The notes: generated from the letters alone by a model not told the origin. A DNA stretch of 64,000 bases from JAGRCP01 sp942490705 (GCA_942490705.1 CALNXY010000007.1:62001-126000); one strand, 5' to 3'; counted from the stretch's first letter, positions 16,362 to 26,953 are shown. Translations and numbers: made by a program.

Positions 16362-16503
16362 TGGACGGAGCCTGAAACTGACTGACCAAACGCGGATCGA
16401 GAAAGCCCCGGAAGACTTGCGTCTCAGTCTCTCCCCAATCGCCAATCCGCAATCCCCAATCCGCAATCCCTCACCCCTGGGCCGCTGCACCAAGATCGCG
16501 CTC

Positions 16504-17808
16504 ATGCTCCTGGTCGCGCTCGGGCTGACGCTGGGACTGGCGGCATGCAGCGCCGTGCCCCGCGTGCCGGCTGACTGGCGCGATCAACTGCCGCCCCGTC
16601 TCGCCGACCTGCCGCTCTTGCGGGGGGAAGAGGTAACGTTTATTCCGCTCACCGTGTGGGCCTGGTCCGAGGGTGAAGGCGCCGATGGCTGGCTCACCGA
16701 CCAGATTTCGGCTTTTGTGACGGCCAACCCCACGGTGAGCGTCACGGTTGCGCTGCCTGCGGATTATGCTGATCGGCTTGACAATCTGCTCGACGGGCAG
16801 CTGGATCCGGCGGAAATCCCCGACGTGATCCTGCTCGATCTCTTTCGCCTGCCCCAATTCATCGACGCTGGGCTGGTCCAGGCGCTGCCGGCGGATCGAT
16901 TGAGTGCAGACGACCTGTACCCGTTGCTGCGCGGCGGTTCCAGCGCCGGCGGGCAACTCTACTGCCTGCCTTTTGAATTCAATACACTGGCCCTGCTCTA
17001 CAATCGAGCGCTCTTTGATCAGGCCGGCATCAACTATCCCTCTGCGACTTGGACATGGGCGGATCTGGAGCAGGCCGCGACCGCAATTTCGGGCCTTCCG
17101 ACTGACCGCTTCACCGCTTACGGCCTGGTCCTCCCGGCCGACGTGACGCGCTGGCTGCCTTTCTTGAACCAGGCCGGCGGCCTGTTGCTCGACGCCACTG
17201 GCGCGCCCGCGCTGGATCCCCTCGTGGCCGGCCAGGTTATTTCCACCTACGTCGAACTTGTCACCGCCGGCCCTGCGGTAGACCCTGGCTATCTGGAGGC
17301 GGGTTGGAGCGGCGAAGCGCTGGGCATCGGCCGCGTGGGCATGGCTCTTGAGGGCAACTGGGCGATCCCCTATCTCGACAACGAACACCCGGAGATCGAT
17401 TACGGCGTCGCTCCCTTGCCGGTTGGCGCCGCGGGCGCGAGCACCCTGGCGTTTGGCTCATGCTGGGCCGTACTGAACAGTGACGCCGGCGCAAGTCACG
17501 ATGCCGCCTTCGCGCTCTTGGCACAGCTCACCACGCCGGGCGCGCTGGAAGCGCGATTGGCGCACACCGCGGCCGTTCCGGCCCGGCCCAGCCTGGCTGA
17601 AAGCTGGCGTCTGCGCCATCCGGAACTGGACGCTTTTCTCGACAGCGTGGCGTTTGCCCAGCTATGGCAGCTGCCGGCCGAGTTCGAACGCCTGCCCCGC
17701 CTCATCAATCGGGAATTGCGTGCGGTCTTCGATGGCGACCAGACCGCACAGGAGGCCCAGGCGGAGATCCGCGCGCGGATGGAGGAACTGGTGACGCCGG
17801 TGGAGTGA
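16504..17808 (+). CDS. Extracellular solute-binding lipoprotein (family 1 type)
   Basis: About 434 aa. A hydrophobic signal ends in GLAAC (Cys at residue 15 from ATG 16504), a lipobox for membrane anchoring outside the cell. That start leaves no basic residue before the core, so the real start may be slightly upstream at a non-ATG codon near 16477-16492 (GRCTKIALM). The mature part follows the sugar-binding fold: DVILLDLFRLPQFIDAGLVQ, a YNRALFDQAGI motif, WTWADLEQAA, and GRVGMALEGNWAI. It would deliver a sugar or oligosaccharide to an ABC importer, but no permease or ATPase is adjacent. Confidence 0.8.
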   Translation: MLLVALGLTLGLAACSAVPRVPADWRDQLPPRLADLPLLRGEEVTFIPLTVWAWSEGEGADGWLTDQISAFVTANPTVSVTVALPADYADRLDNLLDGQLDPAEIPDVILLDLFRLPQFIDAGLVQALPADRLSADDLYPLLRGGSSAGGQLYCLPFEFNTLALLYNRALFDQAGINYPSATWTWADLEQAATAISGLPTDRFTAYGLVLPADVTRWLPFLNQAGGLLLDATGAPALDPLVAGQVISTYVELVTAGPAVDPGYLEAGWSGEALGIGRVGMALEGNWAIPYLDNEHPEIDYGVAPLPVGAAGASTLAFGSCWAVLNSDAGASHDAAFALLAQLTTPGALEARLAHTAAVPARPSLAESWRLRHPELDAFLDSVAFAQLWQLPAEFERLPRLINRELRAVFDGDQTAQEAQAEIRARMEELVTPVE

Positions 17809-17811
17809 GTT

Positions 17812-17901
17812 GATGGGCCGCAGAAAAAGCTGGACATAGCGGATCGTCGCAGATTCTTCAGAATTGATCCGCCCGATTCGGCCGTTGCCGCAGCCCATTG
17901 G
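17812..17901. repeat. GCGGAT-family inverted repeat element
   Basis: Starts GATGGGCCGCAG and ends CCGCAGCCCATT, giving terminal arms in inverted orientation. Internal AGCGGATC and GATCCGCC units pair. It occupies most of the gap before the cupin gene. Confidence 0.6.
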
Positions 17902-18037
17902 TGAGAATAGATGCCTCTGGGGACTTTCGCACGACGCTTGGCGTGCGCAGGGAAACAGGGCTATACTGAACAAGTCCCACGCAGTCAGACCATGACTCCG
18001 CCAATAATCAACCCGTCACCAATACGGATGAGCAGTG

Positions 18038-18412
18038 ATGAACGAAATGCATGAGCGGGCGATCAATTTGGCGGAGAAGCTGACCAGGTTTTCGGATCAT
18101 TGGGCCCCGCGCGTGATTGCCGAGATGAATGATTATCAGCTCAAGCTGGTCAAGATCCAGGGTGAATTTGTCTGGCACAGCCATGCGGAGACAGATGAGG
18201 TCTTTCTTGTGCTGGAAGGAGAGATGGCCATCGAGCTACGCGACGGACGCGTTGACATGAAAAGCGGCGACCTCTATGTCGTGCCCAAGGGTGTGGAGCA
18301 CAGGCCCGTTGCCATCCAGGAATGCAGCATCCTGCTCATCGAACCGCGCGGCTTGGTCAATACCGGCGATGCCGGGGGTGAATTGACTGCGCCCAACGAT
18401 CAGTGGGTCTAG
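18038..18412 (+). CDS. Single-domain cupin protein
   Basis: 124 aa. The cupin motif 1 is WHSHAETDEVFLVLEGEMAI (His 47 and 49, Glu at about 54), and motif 2 is GDLYVVPKGVEHRP with the third His, so the metal site is complete. Such small cupins bind a metal and act as isomerases, dioxygenases or sugar-binding proteins, and the sequence does not tell which. A GTG at 18035 is an alternative start with no change in content. It lies 43 bases before a serine hydrolase on the same strand, so the two may be co-transcribed. Confidence 0.85.
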   Translation: MNEMHERAINLAEKLTRFSDHWAPRVIAEMNDYQLKLVKIQGEFVWHSHAETDEVFLVLEGEMAIELRDGRVDMKSGDLYVVPKGVEHRPVAIQECSILLIEPRGLVNTGDAGGELTAPNDQWV

Positions 18413-18455
18413 CAAGTGGGCCAATTACCTCAATCGTCAAAGAGACAGGGCGCCC

Positions 18456-19469
18456 ATGAACGCATACGATAGCGTCGTGGCAATGCTACGCGAACGCTTG
18501 GCTGAAGATGAGCCAGGCACGTCAATCCTGGTTACACGCCGGGGTGAGATCGTGCTCGAGTTCTACTGCGGGCTTGCCGACTTGGCGACGGGAGAAAGAC
18601 TGACGGCTGGGCATCGCATGGGCATCGCCTCGATGTCGAAGCAGTTTACCGGCATGGCAATCTTGTTCCTGTGTGATGCAGGCAAGGTGACGCTCGACGA
18701 CGCGATCATCGACTATTTTCCCGATCTGCCGGCGGCGGCGGCCGGTGTTACCATCCGTCAGGCGCTTTCTCACACCAGCGGCTTTCCCGAACTGACGCAA
18801 AATTCGCAGTTCATGACTGACATCGGTCAGCCGCATACAGTTGCGCAAATTCTCGACTACGGCTTCTCGGGCCCGTTTCGCAGCCTGCCCGGCGAGAAAT
18901 TCCTCTACAACAACACGGGCTATACGCTGGCGGTGGCGCTGGTCGAGCGGCTAACCGGCATGGGGTTTGCCCAATTCATCAACGAGCGGATTCTGGCGCC
19001 GCTTGGGATGATCGACACCTATGTCTGCGATTATTCGCACGACGCAATCGACGCAGTCCCACGTTATGAACCGACTGAGTACGGCTTCAAACCGGCGATT
19101 GCCATGCACTTTTCGAACCTGATCGGCGGCGGCAGTATGGTCTCTACCGTGCGCGATTTGGCCAAATGGGGCAATGCGCTGCTGACGGGAAAAGGATTGC
19201 CCTTCAACTACGTTGAATTGTGGCGGCCGAATCAGTTGGCGAATGGAGAGTCGACCGCCTACGGGCTGGGCCTGGGCGTTGATGAACTGGACGGCGTTCC
19301 TTATACTTATCATCCTGGACAGGGGTCGGGCATGGATGCAATCAACGCCATTTTCCCTTCCTACGAGTTGACGATCAACATTGTTCGCAACCTCTCGTCG
19401 CCTCGCCATCCAGCCAAGGAGATAAGTGATCGAATCGCTCGCGCCTTTCTGGCGGAAGCAGTTGTTTGA
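18456..19469 (+). CDS. Class C beta-lactamase-related serine hydrolase
   Basis: 337 aa. SMSK (Ser 59, Lys 62) is the SxxK nucleophile motif, FLYNNTGY supplies the Tyr-x-Asn motif, and YHPGQGSG stands where KTG-type motifs occur. IRQALSHTSGFPEL is the typical family block. No signal peptide is seen, so it is probably a cytoplasmic esterase or peptidase rather than an antibiotic-degrading enzyme. The substrate is unknown. Confidence 0.88.
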   Translation: MNAYDSVVAMLRERLAEDEPGTSILVTRRGEIVLEFYCGLADLATGERLTAGHRMGIASMSKQFTGMAILFLCDAGKVTLDDAIIDYFPDLPAAAAGVTIRQALSHTSGFPELTQNSQFMTDIGQPHTVAQILDYGFSGPFRSLPGEKFLYNNTGYTLAVALVERLTGMGFAQFINERILAPLGMIDTYVCDYSHDAIDAVPRYEPTEYGFKPAIAMHFSNLIGGGSMVSTVRDLAKWGNALLTGKGLPFNYVELWRPNQLANGESTAYGLGLGVDELDGVPYTYHPGQGSGMDAINAIFPSYELTINIVRNLSSPRHPAKEISDRIARAFLAEAVV

Positions 19470-19527
19470 ACACAGCACTCTGTGACATCGATGTAACATA
19501 CAAATTGCAGTAACAATGGGAGCACTC

Positions 19528-20445
19528 ATGAATAAGATTGACATTGGAAGAAGCGGTCTGCTGGCATCAGAGATTAGTCTCGGCTGTATGCGCATCGGCG
19601 GCATGAGTCCGGCCGAAGCGGACACGCTGATCAATACGGCGCTGGAGGTGGGGATCGATTTCTTCGACCATGCCGATATCTATGCCGGCGGCAAATCCGA
19701 AGAAGTCTTTGCCCGGGCATTTGCTGATTCGGGCGTTGATCGCGAACAGATTTTCCTGCAATCAAAGTGCGGCATCCGCAAGGGGATGTTCGACTTTTCA
19801 CGCGACCACATCCTCGCCGCGGTCGACGGCAGTCTGGCCCGGCTCCAGACCGACTACCTGGACGTCCTGCTGCTGCATCGGCCCGACACGCTCATGGAGC
19901 CGGCGGAGATTGCCGAAGCGTTCACGCTCCTCGAGGAGAGCGGCAAGGTGCGCCACTTCGGCGTCAGCAACCTGAATCCCGGTCAGATCGAGCTGTTGCG
20001 GAAGGATGTCACCCAGCCGCTGATCGCCAATCAGCTTCAGCTCAGCCTGACCAACACGGGCATGATCGACAGCGGCTTTAACGTCAATATGGAGATTGAC
20101 CGCTCCATCGTGCGCGATGGCGGCATCTTGGAATATTGTCGGCTCCACGATATCACCATTCAACCCTGGTCGCCCTTCCAGTATGGCTTCTTCGATGGCG
20201 TCTTTCTGGACAACGACAAGTTTCCGGAACTGAACGAAGTGATCGATGCGCTGGCCGAGGATCGGGGCGTGGCCAATACGGCGATCGCGATTGCATGGCT
20301 GCTGCGCCACCCGGCCAAGATGCAGCCGATTATCGGCACCACCAATGCGGAGCGCGTGCGCGCCATCGCGGCTGCGTCGGACGTCAACCTGACGCGTGCG
20401 GAATGGTATGCACTCTATCTGGCAGCGGGCAACGCGCTGCCGTAG
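19528..20445 (+). CDS. Aldo/keto reductase family oxidoreductase
   Basis: 305 aa; the in-frame ATG at 19516 is less likely because a GGGAG precedes 19528. FFDHADIYAGGKSEEVF contains the catalytic Asp and Tyr, LQSKCGIR the Lys, and VLLLHRPD the His, forming the AKR tetrad. The C-terminal IIGTTNAERVRAIAAA binds the NADPH phosphate. This resembles the YdhF-like group that reduces or oxidises aldehydes and sugars. It follows the serine hydrolase but is separated by about 60 bases. An 18-bp hairpin lies right after the gene. Confidence 0.9.
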   Translation: MNKIDIGRSGLLASEISLGCMRIGGMSPAEADTLINTALEVGIDFFDHADIYAGGKSEEVFARAFADSGVDREQIFLQSKCGIRKGMFDFSRDHILAAVDGSLARLQTDYLDVLLLHRPDTLMEPAEIAEAFTLLEESGKVRHFGVSNLNPGQIELLRKDVTQPLIANQLQLSLTNTGMIDSGFNVNMEIDRSIVRDGGILEYCRLHDITIQPWSPFQYGFFDGVFLDNDKFPELNEVIDALAEDRGVANTAIAIAWLLRHPAKMQPIIGTTNAERVRAIAAASDVNLTRAEWYALYLAAGNALP

Positions 20446-20464
20446 CCGTTGGCCAATCGAGTAA

Positions 20465-20506
20465 CAGCATGATCCCGTTGAGCCTACACTCAACGGGATC
20501 ATGCTG
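20465..20506. terminator. Perfect 18-bp hairpin after the aldo/keto reductase
   Basis: CAGCATGATCCCGTTGAG pairs exactly with its reverse complement across the six-base loop CCTACA. No T run follows, so it is either a factor-assisted stop, an mRNA stabiliser or a short palindromic repeat. Confidence 0.6.
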
Positions 20507-20545
20507 CCCACGGTACCCTTTGGGCGTCAGGTTAGGAAGCGATAG

Positions 20546-21052
20546 ATGGACGAGCTCGATTTGACATACATGCGGCTTGCGATTGAAGTAGCGCAACGGG
20601 CCAGGGAGCATGGCAATCACCCTTTTGGCGCGATCCTTGTCGATGGGGCAGGACAAATCTTGCTTTCGGCAGAAAACAGTGTAGTCACCGAGCGTGATTG
20701 CACCGGCCATGCCGAGACCAATCTGATGCGCCGGGCGACGCAACAGTATGACGCCGACTTTCTCGCCCGCTGCACGCTTTACAGCAGCGCCGAGCCGTGC
20801 CCCATGTGCGCCGGCGCAATATTTTGGGGCAACGTCAGACGCGTGGTTTACGGGCTTGGCCAGGCCGGGCTCTATGCGCTGATCGGCGCTGAGACAGAGG
20901 AGTCCTTGCAGCTGTCCTGTCGGGATGTCTTGCGGAGCGGCGGCAAGCCAGTCGAGGTGATCGGACCGATGCTCGAAGAGGAAGCACTTGCGGTCCACAT
21001 CGGATTTTGGACGGCAGCTGATGACGTAGAAAGCTTGCGCGACATTGAGTGA
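20546..21052 (+). CDS. Nucleoside/cytosine deaminase family protein
   Basis: 168 aa. Zinc motifs are GHAETN (His 55, Glu 57) and PCPMC (Cys 85, Cys 88), the complete cytidine/guanine deaminase-like set. AGAIFWGNVRRVVYGLG is typical of the tRNA-adenosine/guanine deaminase branch. The long C-terminus after residue 115 (LIGAETEESLQLSCRDVL) resembles guanine-deaminase-like or general nucleoside deaminases rather than TadA. It would hydrolyse an amino group on a free base or nucleoside. AGGAAG precedes the start. It is followed by an F420-type reductase on the same strand. Confidence 0.88.
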   Translation: MDELDLTYMRLAIEVAQRAREHGNHPFGAILVDGAGQILLSAENSVVTERDCTGHAETNLMRRATQQYDADFLARCTLYSSAEPCPMCAGAIFWGNVRRVVYGLGQAGLYALIGAETEESLQLSCRDVLRSGGKPVEVIGPMLEEEALAVHIGFWTAADDVESLRDIE

Positions 21053-21079
21053 CGTACATTTCTGTGGGGGGAACCAACC

Positions 21080-21493
21080 ATGAGCGACCCGAACGAATGG
21101 AACAAAAGAATTATCGCAGAGTTTCGCGCCAATGACGGGATCGTTGGCGAGCCGTTTGAGGGGGTAACGCTCTTGTTGCTCCACACCACCGGCGCCAAGA
21201 GCGGCTTGCCGCGCATCAACCCGCTTGCCTGCATCACCGACGGGGATCGACTGCTGGTCGCGGCTTCCAAGGCCGGGGCGCCTGACAACCCGGACTGGTA
21301 CTACAACCTGGTCGCCAATCCGGACGTTGGCGTCGAAGTCGGAACCGACGAATTTCAGGCGCGGGCGACTGTGGCAGAGGAACCAGAGCGTACGGAGCTG
21401 TACGCCAAGATGGCGGCCGCGTATCCGACATTTCAGGAATACCAGAGCAAGACAGACCGCGTCATTCCCGTGATTACGTTGACGCGCCTCTAG
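21080..21493 (+). CDS. Deazaflavin (F420)-dependent nitroreductase/quinone reductase family protein
   Basis: 137 aa, the common length of this family. LLLLHTTGAKSGLPRINPLACI is the cofactor phosphate-binding block, and GAPDNPDWYYNLVANP is the diagnostic family motif. GGGGGGAA sits before the ATG. Family members use F420H2 (or flavin) to reduce quinones or nitro-compounds in actinobacteria and Chloroflexota. The 27-base gap to the deaminase suggests co-transcription. The exact substrate cannot be read from sequence. Confidence 0.88.
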   Translation: MSDPNEWNKRIIAEFRANDGIVGEPFEGVTLLLLHTTGAKSGLPRINPLACITDGDRLLVAASKAGAPDNPDWYYNLVANPDVGVEVGTDEFQARATVAEEPERTELYAKMAAAYPTFQEYQSKTDRVIPVITLTRL

Positions 21494-21585
21494 GCTACGA
21501 CCTGCGAGTTACACAAGTCTCGTAACGGTTGAGCACGCAGGGTGGCGCCTACAGTCACCCTGCTCTATCGCAAGACTGTCGATCC

Positions 21586-24500
21586 ATGTCTCAACTTGAG
21601 ATACGCTTCTTCGGCGAGTGCCAGTTTATCGACGATGGCCAGCGCATTCCTGGCCTGCAGACCAAGCGCATGCGATCGCTGCTTGGCTATCTTGTCTTGC
21701 ATGCCGGTCAGCAGATTTCCGCCACCCACCTTGCCTTCCTCTTCTGGCCCGATTCATCTGAAAAGCAAGCGCGTACGAATCTGCGGCGCGCATTCTATAA
21801 CCTGCGTCAGGCATTCCCTCAAAGCGACGAGTTCTTGGAACGCGGCGATCATACGGTGCGCTGGCGCGGGGACGGCGCCTTCTCCCTCGATGTAGCAGAA
21901 TTTGAAACAAGCATCGTCCAGGCGCGCACGCTGCTGCAGCAAACCGGTCATGATGCGGCGATTCGCCACCATCTGGAGGCGGCGATTGCCCGTTACCGGG
22001 GGGACTTGCTGCCGGACTGCTACGATGATTGGATTGCACCTCTGCGCGAACGCCTGCGCCAGGATTATTTGTATGCCATCGAGCAGTTGATGGAGATTTG
22101 CGAAGCCGAAGGCGACTATACTGCGGCAATTCGCCATGGCGAGGTGCTGCTACGGGAAGACCCGTTGCGCGAGCGCTCATATCATCGTCTCATGCAGCTC
22201 TATATGCTGAACGGCGACCGTCCGGCCGCGCTGGGCGTCTATCACACCTGCGCGTCACAACTGGAACGTGAGTTGGGCGTCGAGCCTCAGGCTTCCCTGA
22301 CCGCGCTCTACAATCTGTTGCTGGAACAGGACGACCCGGCTGATGCAGCCCCGCCACGCTCACCCCATCAATCCGCTGCCGGACGCCTTGTAGGGCGCAA
22401 GCGCGAGCGGAAGCAGCTCTTTGCCGCATGGCGCAAGGCGGCAACGGGGCAAGCCCGGGTTGCCCTCATTCAGGGTGAGGCCGGAATCGGCAAGACGCGC
22501 CTGGCCGAAGAGCTGTTCCACTGGGCAAATCAATTGGGCATCACCGCGGTGCGCACACGCGTTTATGCCGCTTCGTCAAATCTTGCCTATGCACCAATCG
22601 TCGAGTGGCTGCGCAGCGAACCGCTGGCCCCGCGCCTGCGCGAAGTGGATCACGCGCGGCTCGCCGAACTGGCCCGCCTTGCGCCGGAAATTCTGACCTT
22701 TCACGGCGACTTACCGTCAGCTGAACCGCTGGCCGAAGATTGGCAGCGGACTCGTCTCTTCGAAGCGTTGGCCCATACCGTCTGTGGGGACCGTCAGCCC
22801 TTGCTGCTCTGGATCGATGACCTGCAGTGGTGTGATAGTGAGAGCCTGGCCTGGTTTCAGTACCTGATGCGTTTTGACCCGGGTGCACCGCTGCTGATCC
22901 TGGGGACAGCGCGTGATGAAGAGCTGGCTCCCGATCACCCATTGACGCTGCTGGAGCATCAGCTGCGCCGCGATGATCAGCTCACCGCCATCAACCTCAA
23001 GCGTCTGAGTGATGACGAAATGGTCGAGTTGGGGCGACTTGTTGCGCGTGATCATCTGGACGAACAGGAGCTCAAACTGCAGAGCGGCCGAGCCGGCGGC
23101 AATCCTCTGTTTATGGTCGAGATGACGCGCGCCAGCCTGGAGGCCATGCCGACCGGGTCGACCTCATCACCAGGCGCCGGCGACGAACGCCCGGCTCATG
23201 ACGCGCCCAATGAGCGTGTGGATGCCTTCGACTTGCCACCCAAGGTCTATAGCATCATCCAGGCGCGCCTGGCCCAGCTTTCGCCGCCGGCGCGTGAGTT
23301 ACTGGGTCTCGCTGCGGCCATCGGGCGTGCGTTTACGTTCGACCTGCTGACGCACGCCAGCGAGATGTCGGAATCGCTGCTCGTGCAGAGCCTGGATGAG
23401 CTTTGGCGGCGACGCATCGTCAATGAGAGCAAGACCGGGCCGAGCGATTATGCCTACGACTTTAGCCACGATCGGATCCGTGATGTCGCCTACGCCGAGA
23501 TCTCCTCGATTCGCCGCCGCTTCCATCACCGCGCGGTGGCCAAAGCGTTGGTATCCGTCTATGCCGATCGCATCGATGAATGGAGCGCTGACGTTGCCTA
23601 TCATTGCGAACAGTCGGGCAACGCGCCTCTGGCGGTGCAATACTATCGCCGCGCCGGTCAACGCGCGGCCGGGCAGTTCGTCCATCAAGATGCCATTCGC
23701 TACATGACGCGTGCGTTGGCGCTAGCGGAAGCAAGCGACCTGGCTACGCGGTACGATCTCCATGCGCTGCGCGCACACGTCCATTTCGTACGCGCTGACC
23801 GCGCGGCACAGGTCCAGGATTTGGATGCAATGATGGCCCTGGCCAAAGCTATGGATGAGGCGCCCAAATATGCCGACGTGTGGCTGCAACGGGCCGCTTT
23901 GGCCGAGGCGCAAGGCGCCTATGCCGAAGCAATCGGTTTTGTGGAGCAGGCGACACGTGTTGTGCAGGACGATGAGACAGCGCATCGGGACGTCGCCGCC
24001 GCCATCCAGCTTGGGTCGATCTATTGGAACCAGGGCGACTATCTGAAGGCCGATGCCAACTACCAGCGCGGATTGGCGCTGGCGCGGGCGGCAGGCGACC
24101 GCAACACCGAAGCCACAATCTTGCTCCATCTCGGTGCGTTGAATGCCTACTACGGCCCCTATGACACAACCAAAGCAATCGTTCATCAAGCGCTGGACGC
24201 GGCCCGCAGTCTCGGCAACGAGGAAGGCCAGGTCTGGGCCTCCAATCAACTGGGTTTCCTGATTGTCGAACAAGGCGATGACGACTATGAGGAAGCCGAG
24301 CACGCGTTGATAAATGGATTGCTTCTGGCGCGTAAGATCGGCCATCGCGCCTATATTGCGAAATTGTCGAACAATTTGGCCTTGTTGCATGATCGGTGCG
24401 GGCGACGCGGGCAGGGCTTGGCCTGTCTCAACGAATCGTTGGCGATTGCCACGGAGACCGGCTCGGCGCGCCACGAAGCGTTTGCCCAGAACTACCGCGG

Positions 24501-25157
24501 CGGTATTCTCCTGAATGAGATGGAATTGGATGCCGCGCATACCGCCTATGCGCAGGCACTCTCGCGCTTTCGTGCCATTGGCTATCGCAGGGCGAGGGCA
24601 AAACATTGAGCGAGATGGCCCTCCTTGCCCTCATGATGGGTGATCACGAGCAGGGACACCGCTATGCGGCAGATGCCTTGGAAATTGCCAAACAGATCGG
24701 CATTCAGCGCGATCAGGCCTATGCCCTGACTCGCTTGGGCTATGCGTCGGAAGGCATGGCCAACCTAACCGCAGCCGCCGAGGTTTATGAACAGGCCATA
24801 GCTATCTATCGCATGATGAATCAGCGCAGCCGCGGGCTGGAACCGGCCGCCGGCCTGGCGCGTATCGCCTACGCTCAGGGCGATCATACGCGAGCGTTGG
24901 CTGGGGTCGAGTCAATTATTGCCGCTGTCCAGCAGCGAGCGTTGGTCGCCACGATTGAAGCGGAATGGGTCTATCTCTCTTGCCTTCAGATTTCGCACGC
25001 GACTGACGACTCGACCCATGTTGCTGTGCTGACCCAGGCCAACCAGCTCTACGACGAGCGGTGCGCCATGCTGAGTGAAAATGGCGACCTAATCAGCCTA
25101 AAAACGCAGCTCCACACATTTTGCAACGCTTTTGAAACGCCCCTCGCTTTAGAGTGA
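21586..25157 (+). CDS. BTAD/AAA-ATPase/TPR transcriptional regulator, interrupted by a one-base frameshift
   Basis: About 1190 aa if repaired. Residues 1-95 are an OmpR-type winged helix (LEIRFFGECQF..., RSLLGYLVLHAG). A bacterial transcriptional activation (BTAD) domain follows to about 250 (SYHRLMQLYMLNGDRPAALGVYH region). The ATPase has Walker A GEAGIGKT (297-304) and LLLWIDDLQWCD. Many TPR units fill the C-terminal half. The frame ends early at 24609 as GYRRARAKH, but adding one base after 24588 gives GYRQGEGKTLSEMALL and leads directly into the open frame to 25157, which continues the TPRs. So one gene has a single-base deletion. This SARP/LuxR-like STAND regulator would respond to an unknown ligand. 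Confidence 0.82.
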
Positions 25158-25603
25158 ACATCATCGTAGCAACTGCAAGGTACTCTTGAGGTTTACCGGA
25201 TTATTCACAGAATCTGCGGCGCTTGTCCGCTTGGTCCAGATGGACTCTATGTCTTCTTGCCTGACTGCCGATTGTATTGAAGGGAGTAGGATCGCAATGG
25301 CGCCGGAATCTGACCAGACACATTGTAGATGCAGCGTGCGCAGATTGTCCTCCCGAGCAGATCGCAACGCCCCGGGCCCAAGCAGGCCGGCTTCTGTCAA
25401 CAGCCGGCCTGCTTGGGCCCGGGGCGTTCTGATTAAACGGAGCTGTTAACACGCTCCCTGGCTTCGTCCTCTCTACCGCTTTTCCTCGTCACCATTGCTT
25501 GAGTTCGTCAGCACAATTGGCTATACTCCAAACAGCCAAATTCACATGAAGCATACCTAGTCTGAAGAGAAGCGCGGGCGAGGATGCCGGTTGCCGGTAG
25601 CGA
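25158..25603. other. Convergent intergenic region
   Basis: 446 bases between converging genes. Apart from the 27-bp hairpin described separately, a minus-strand stretch at 25176-25199 could encode PVNLKSTL, the same octapeptide found at 38128-38151. No gene is supported. Confidence 0.4.
25366..25428. terminator. Perfect 27-bp GC-rich hairpin
   Basis: 25366-25392 (beginning AACGCCCCGGGCCC) is exactly complementary to 25402-25428, with loop TCTGTCAAC. It sits between converging genes, so a two-way transcription stop is the simple reading, although no T run follows. Confidence 0.65.
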
Positions 25604-26803
25604 TTAGATGTTGTGACACTGCTTGAATTGCTCGATTGTGTCCGCTGCCAGTTGCGTACCGCCCGCTTCTTCAAAGGACTGGCGCAGGGCTGGCAGGCCG
25701 GCAGAGAGGTTGGGGTCAATCAGGACGTGCGTGGCAGCGTGCTGTAGCGTTTCCACGGTCAGTTGCGCGAGATCAAGGTAAAGGCCACACTGCAATTGCT
25801 CCAGACGTGCGGCGTTAATCGATTGCTCGATGGTGTTGGGCACCACGACCATTGGCACGCCAAAGGTAACGGCTTCGTTGATGCTGCTCATACCGCCATG
25901 GGTGATAAAAAGGTCGGCTTCCTGAAGAATCTGGAGTTGCGGCACGTACTGCGCCACGATGAAATTGGTGGGAATTTCCCCCAAATCCGCGGGGTCGACC
26001 GCCTTGCCAATCGACATGATGACAGCGTATTGGGGATCGGCAAAGGCCGCCATGCAAGCCTGAAAGAACTCGATGTTGGCCTTGTAGAGGGTACCCACAG
26101 CGATGTAAATGAGCTGCTGTCCGGGCCGCTTCTCGATCACCATGGGCGTTTCGGGCCGGCTGGTGTCAATGGTCGGGCCCACGAAGACGTAGGAACTGTC
26201 AAAGTGTTCTTCATAGGGCTGGAAGTAGCGGGTGAGGAAGGCAATATTCAACCCAGCGGAACTGGAGAGCACATTGATGTCGGCCGGCTTGCGCAGTTTG
26301 TGATCGACGACCATCTTGGTGGTCTCACGCCCCAGCGCCCGCCAGTAGCCCAGACCGGGCCGCACGCCGGTCACGGCTTTGCGAAAGATGCGCGGATCGT
26401 CCACGATCATGCGCCAGTAGAAGGGCATGTGGGGAAAGCTGGCAATGGCCGGGATCGCGTAGCGGCGACTGGCGATGTTTCCCCACGGTGCGCTCATGTC
26501 AAACATGAGATAGTCTGGCTGACCTTCGCCGACAGTCTCCAGTACCTCGGCCAACAGCATATTGGTCGACTCGGCCACCAGCGATCCCTGCAGCACCATG
26601 TGATTGTCATCTCTCGACTGCTGAAAGACTTCATGGTTCCGGTAGCGACCGTACTGGGCGCCGGTGGCCAGAATGCGTTCCTCGAACGCCGGGCCGGCAA
26701 AGTAGGTCACCTCATCGCCGCGTTGCACCAACTCGCGCACCAGCGGCAACGTCGGGTTGACATGTCCATGATAGGGAATGTTGAAGAACCATGCTTTGGC
26801 CAT
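25604..26803 (-). CDS. MGT-type (macrolide/UGT family) glycosyltransferase
   Basis: 399 aa. The N-terminus KAWFFNIPYHGHVNPTLPLV carries the acceptor-side His of GT1 enzymes. The donor-binding block is FITHGGMSSINEAVTFGVPM with VVVPNTIEQSINA, matching the UDP-sugar-binding signature. YIAVGTLYKA starts the second Rossmann domain. It likely transfers a sugar from a nucleotide donor to a small hydrophobic acceptor such as a macrolide, terpenoid or lipid. It has no cluster partners here and is divergent from the PhzF gene. Confidence 0.92.
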   Translation of the reverse strand: MAKAWFFNIPYHGHVNPTLPLVRELVQRGDEVTYFAGPAFEERILATGAQYGRYRNHEVFQQSRDDNHMVLQGSLVAESTNMLLAEVLETVGEGQPDYLMFDMSAPWGNIASRRYAIPAIASFPHMPFYWRMIVDDPRIFRKAVTGVRPGLGYWRALGRETTKMVVDHKLRKPADINVLSSSAGLNIAFLTRYFQPYEEHFDSSYVFVGPTIDTSRPETPMVIEKRPGQQLIYIAVGTLYKANIEFFQACMAAFADPQYAVIMSIGKAVDPADLGEIPTNFIVAQYVPQLQILQEADLFITHGGMSSINEAVTFGVPMVVVPNTIEQSINAARLEQLQCGLYLDLAQLTVETLQHAATHVLIDPNLSAGLPALRQSFEEAGGTQLAADTIEQFKQCHNI

Positions 26804-26953
26804 AAAACGGTCTGACTCCTGAATTATATCGATGTGATGTAGAGGGATCTTACCACAAAGCAGAGTCTTGAGCAGATGATTGGCCGCCGGTCGCTGCTGA
26901 ATTCAGTCTGCTTTCATCCGGGGAAAGAATAAGAGCAGGGAGGTAGGTTTCGC

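Noticed and set aside
25763..26815. 350-codon frame opposite the glycosyltransferase
   Set aside because: Shadow of the glycosyltransferase with its strong GT1 motifs on the other strand.
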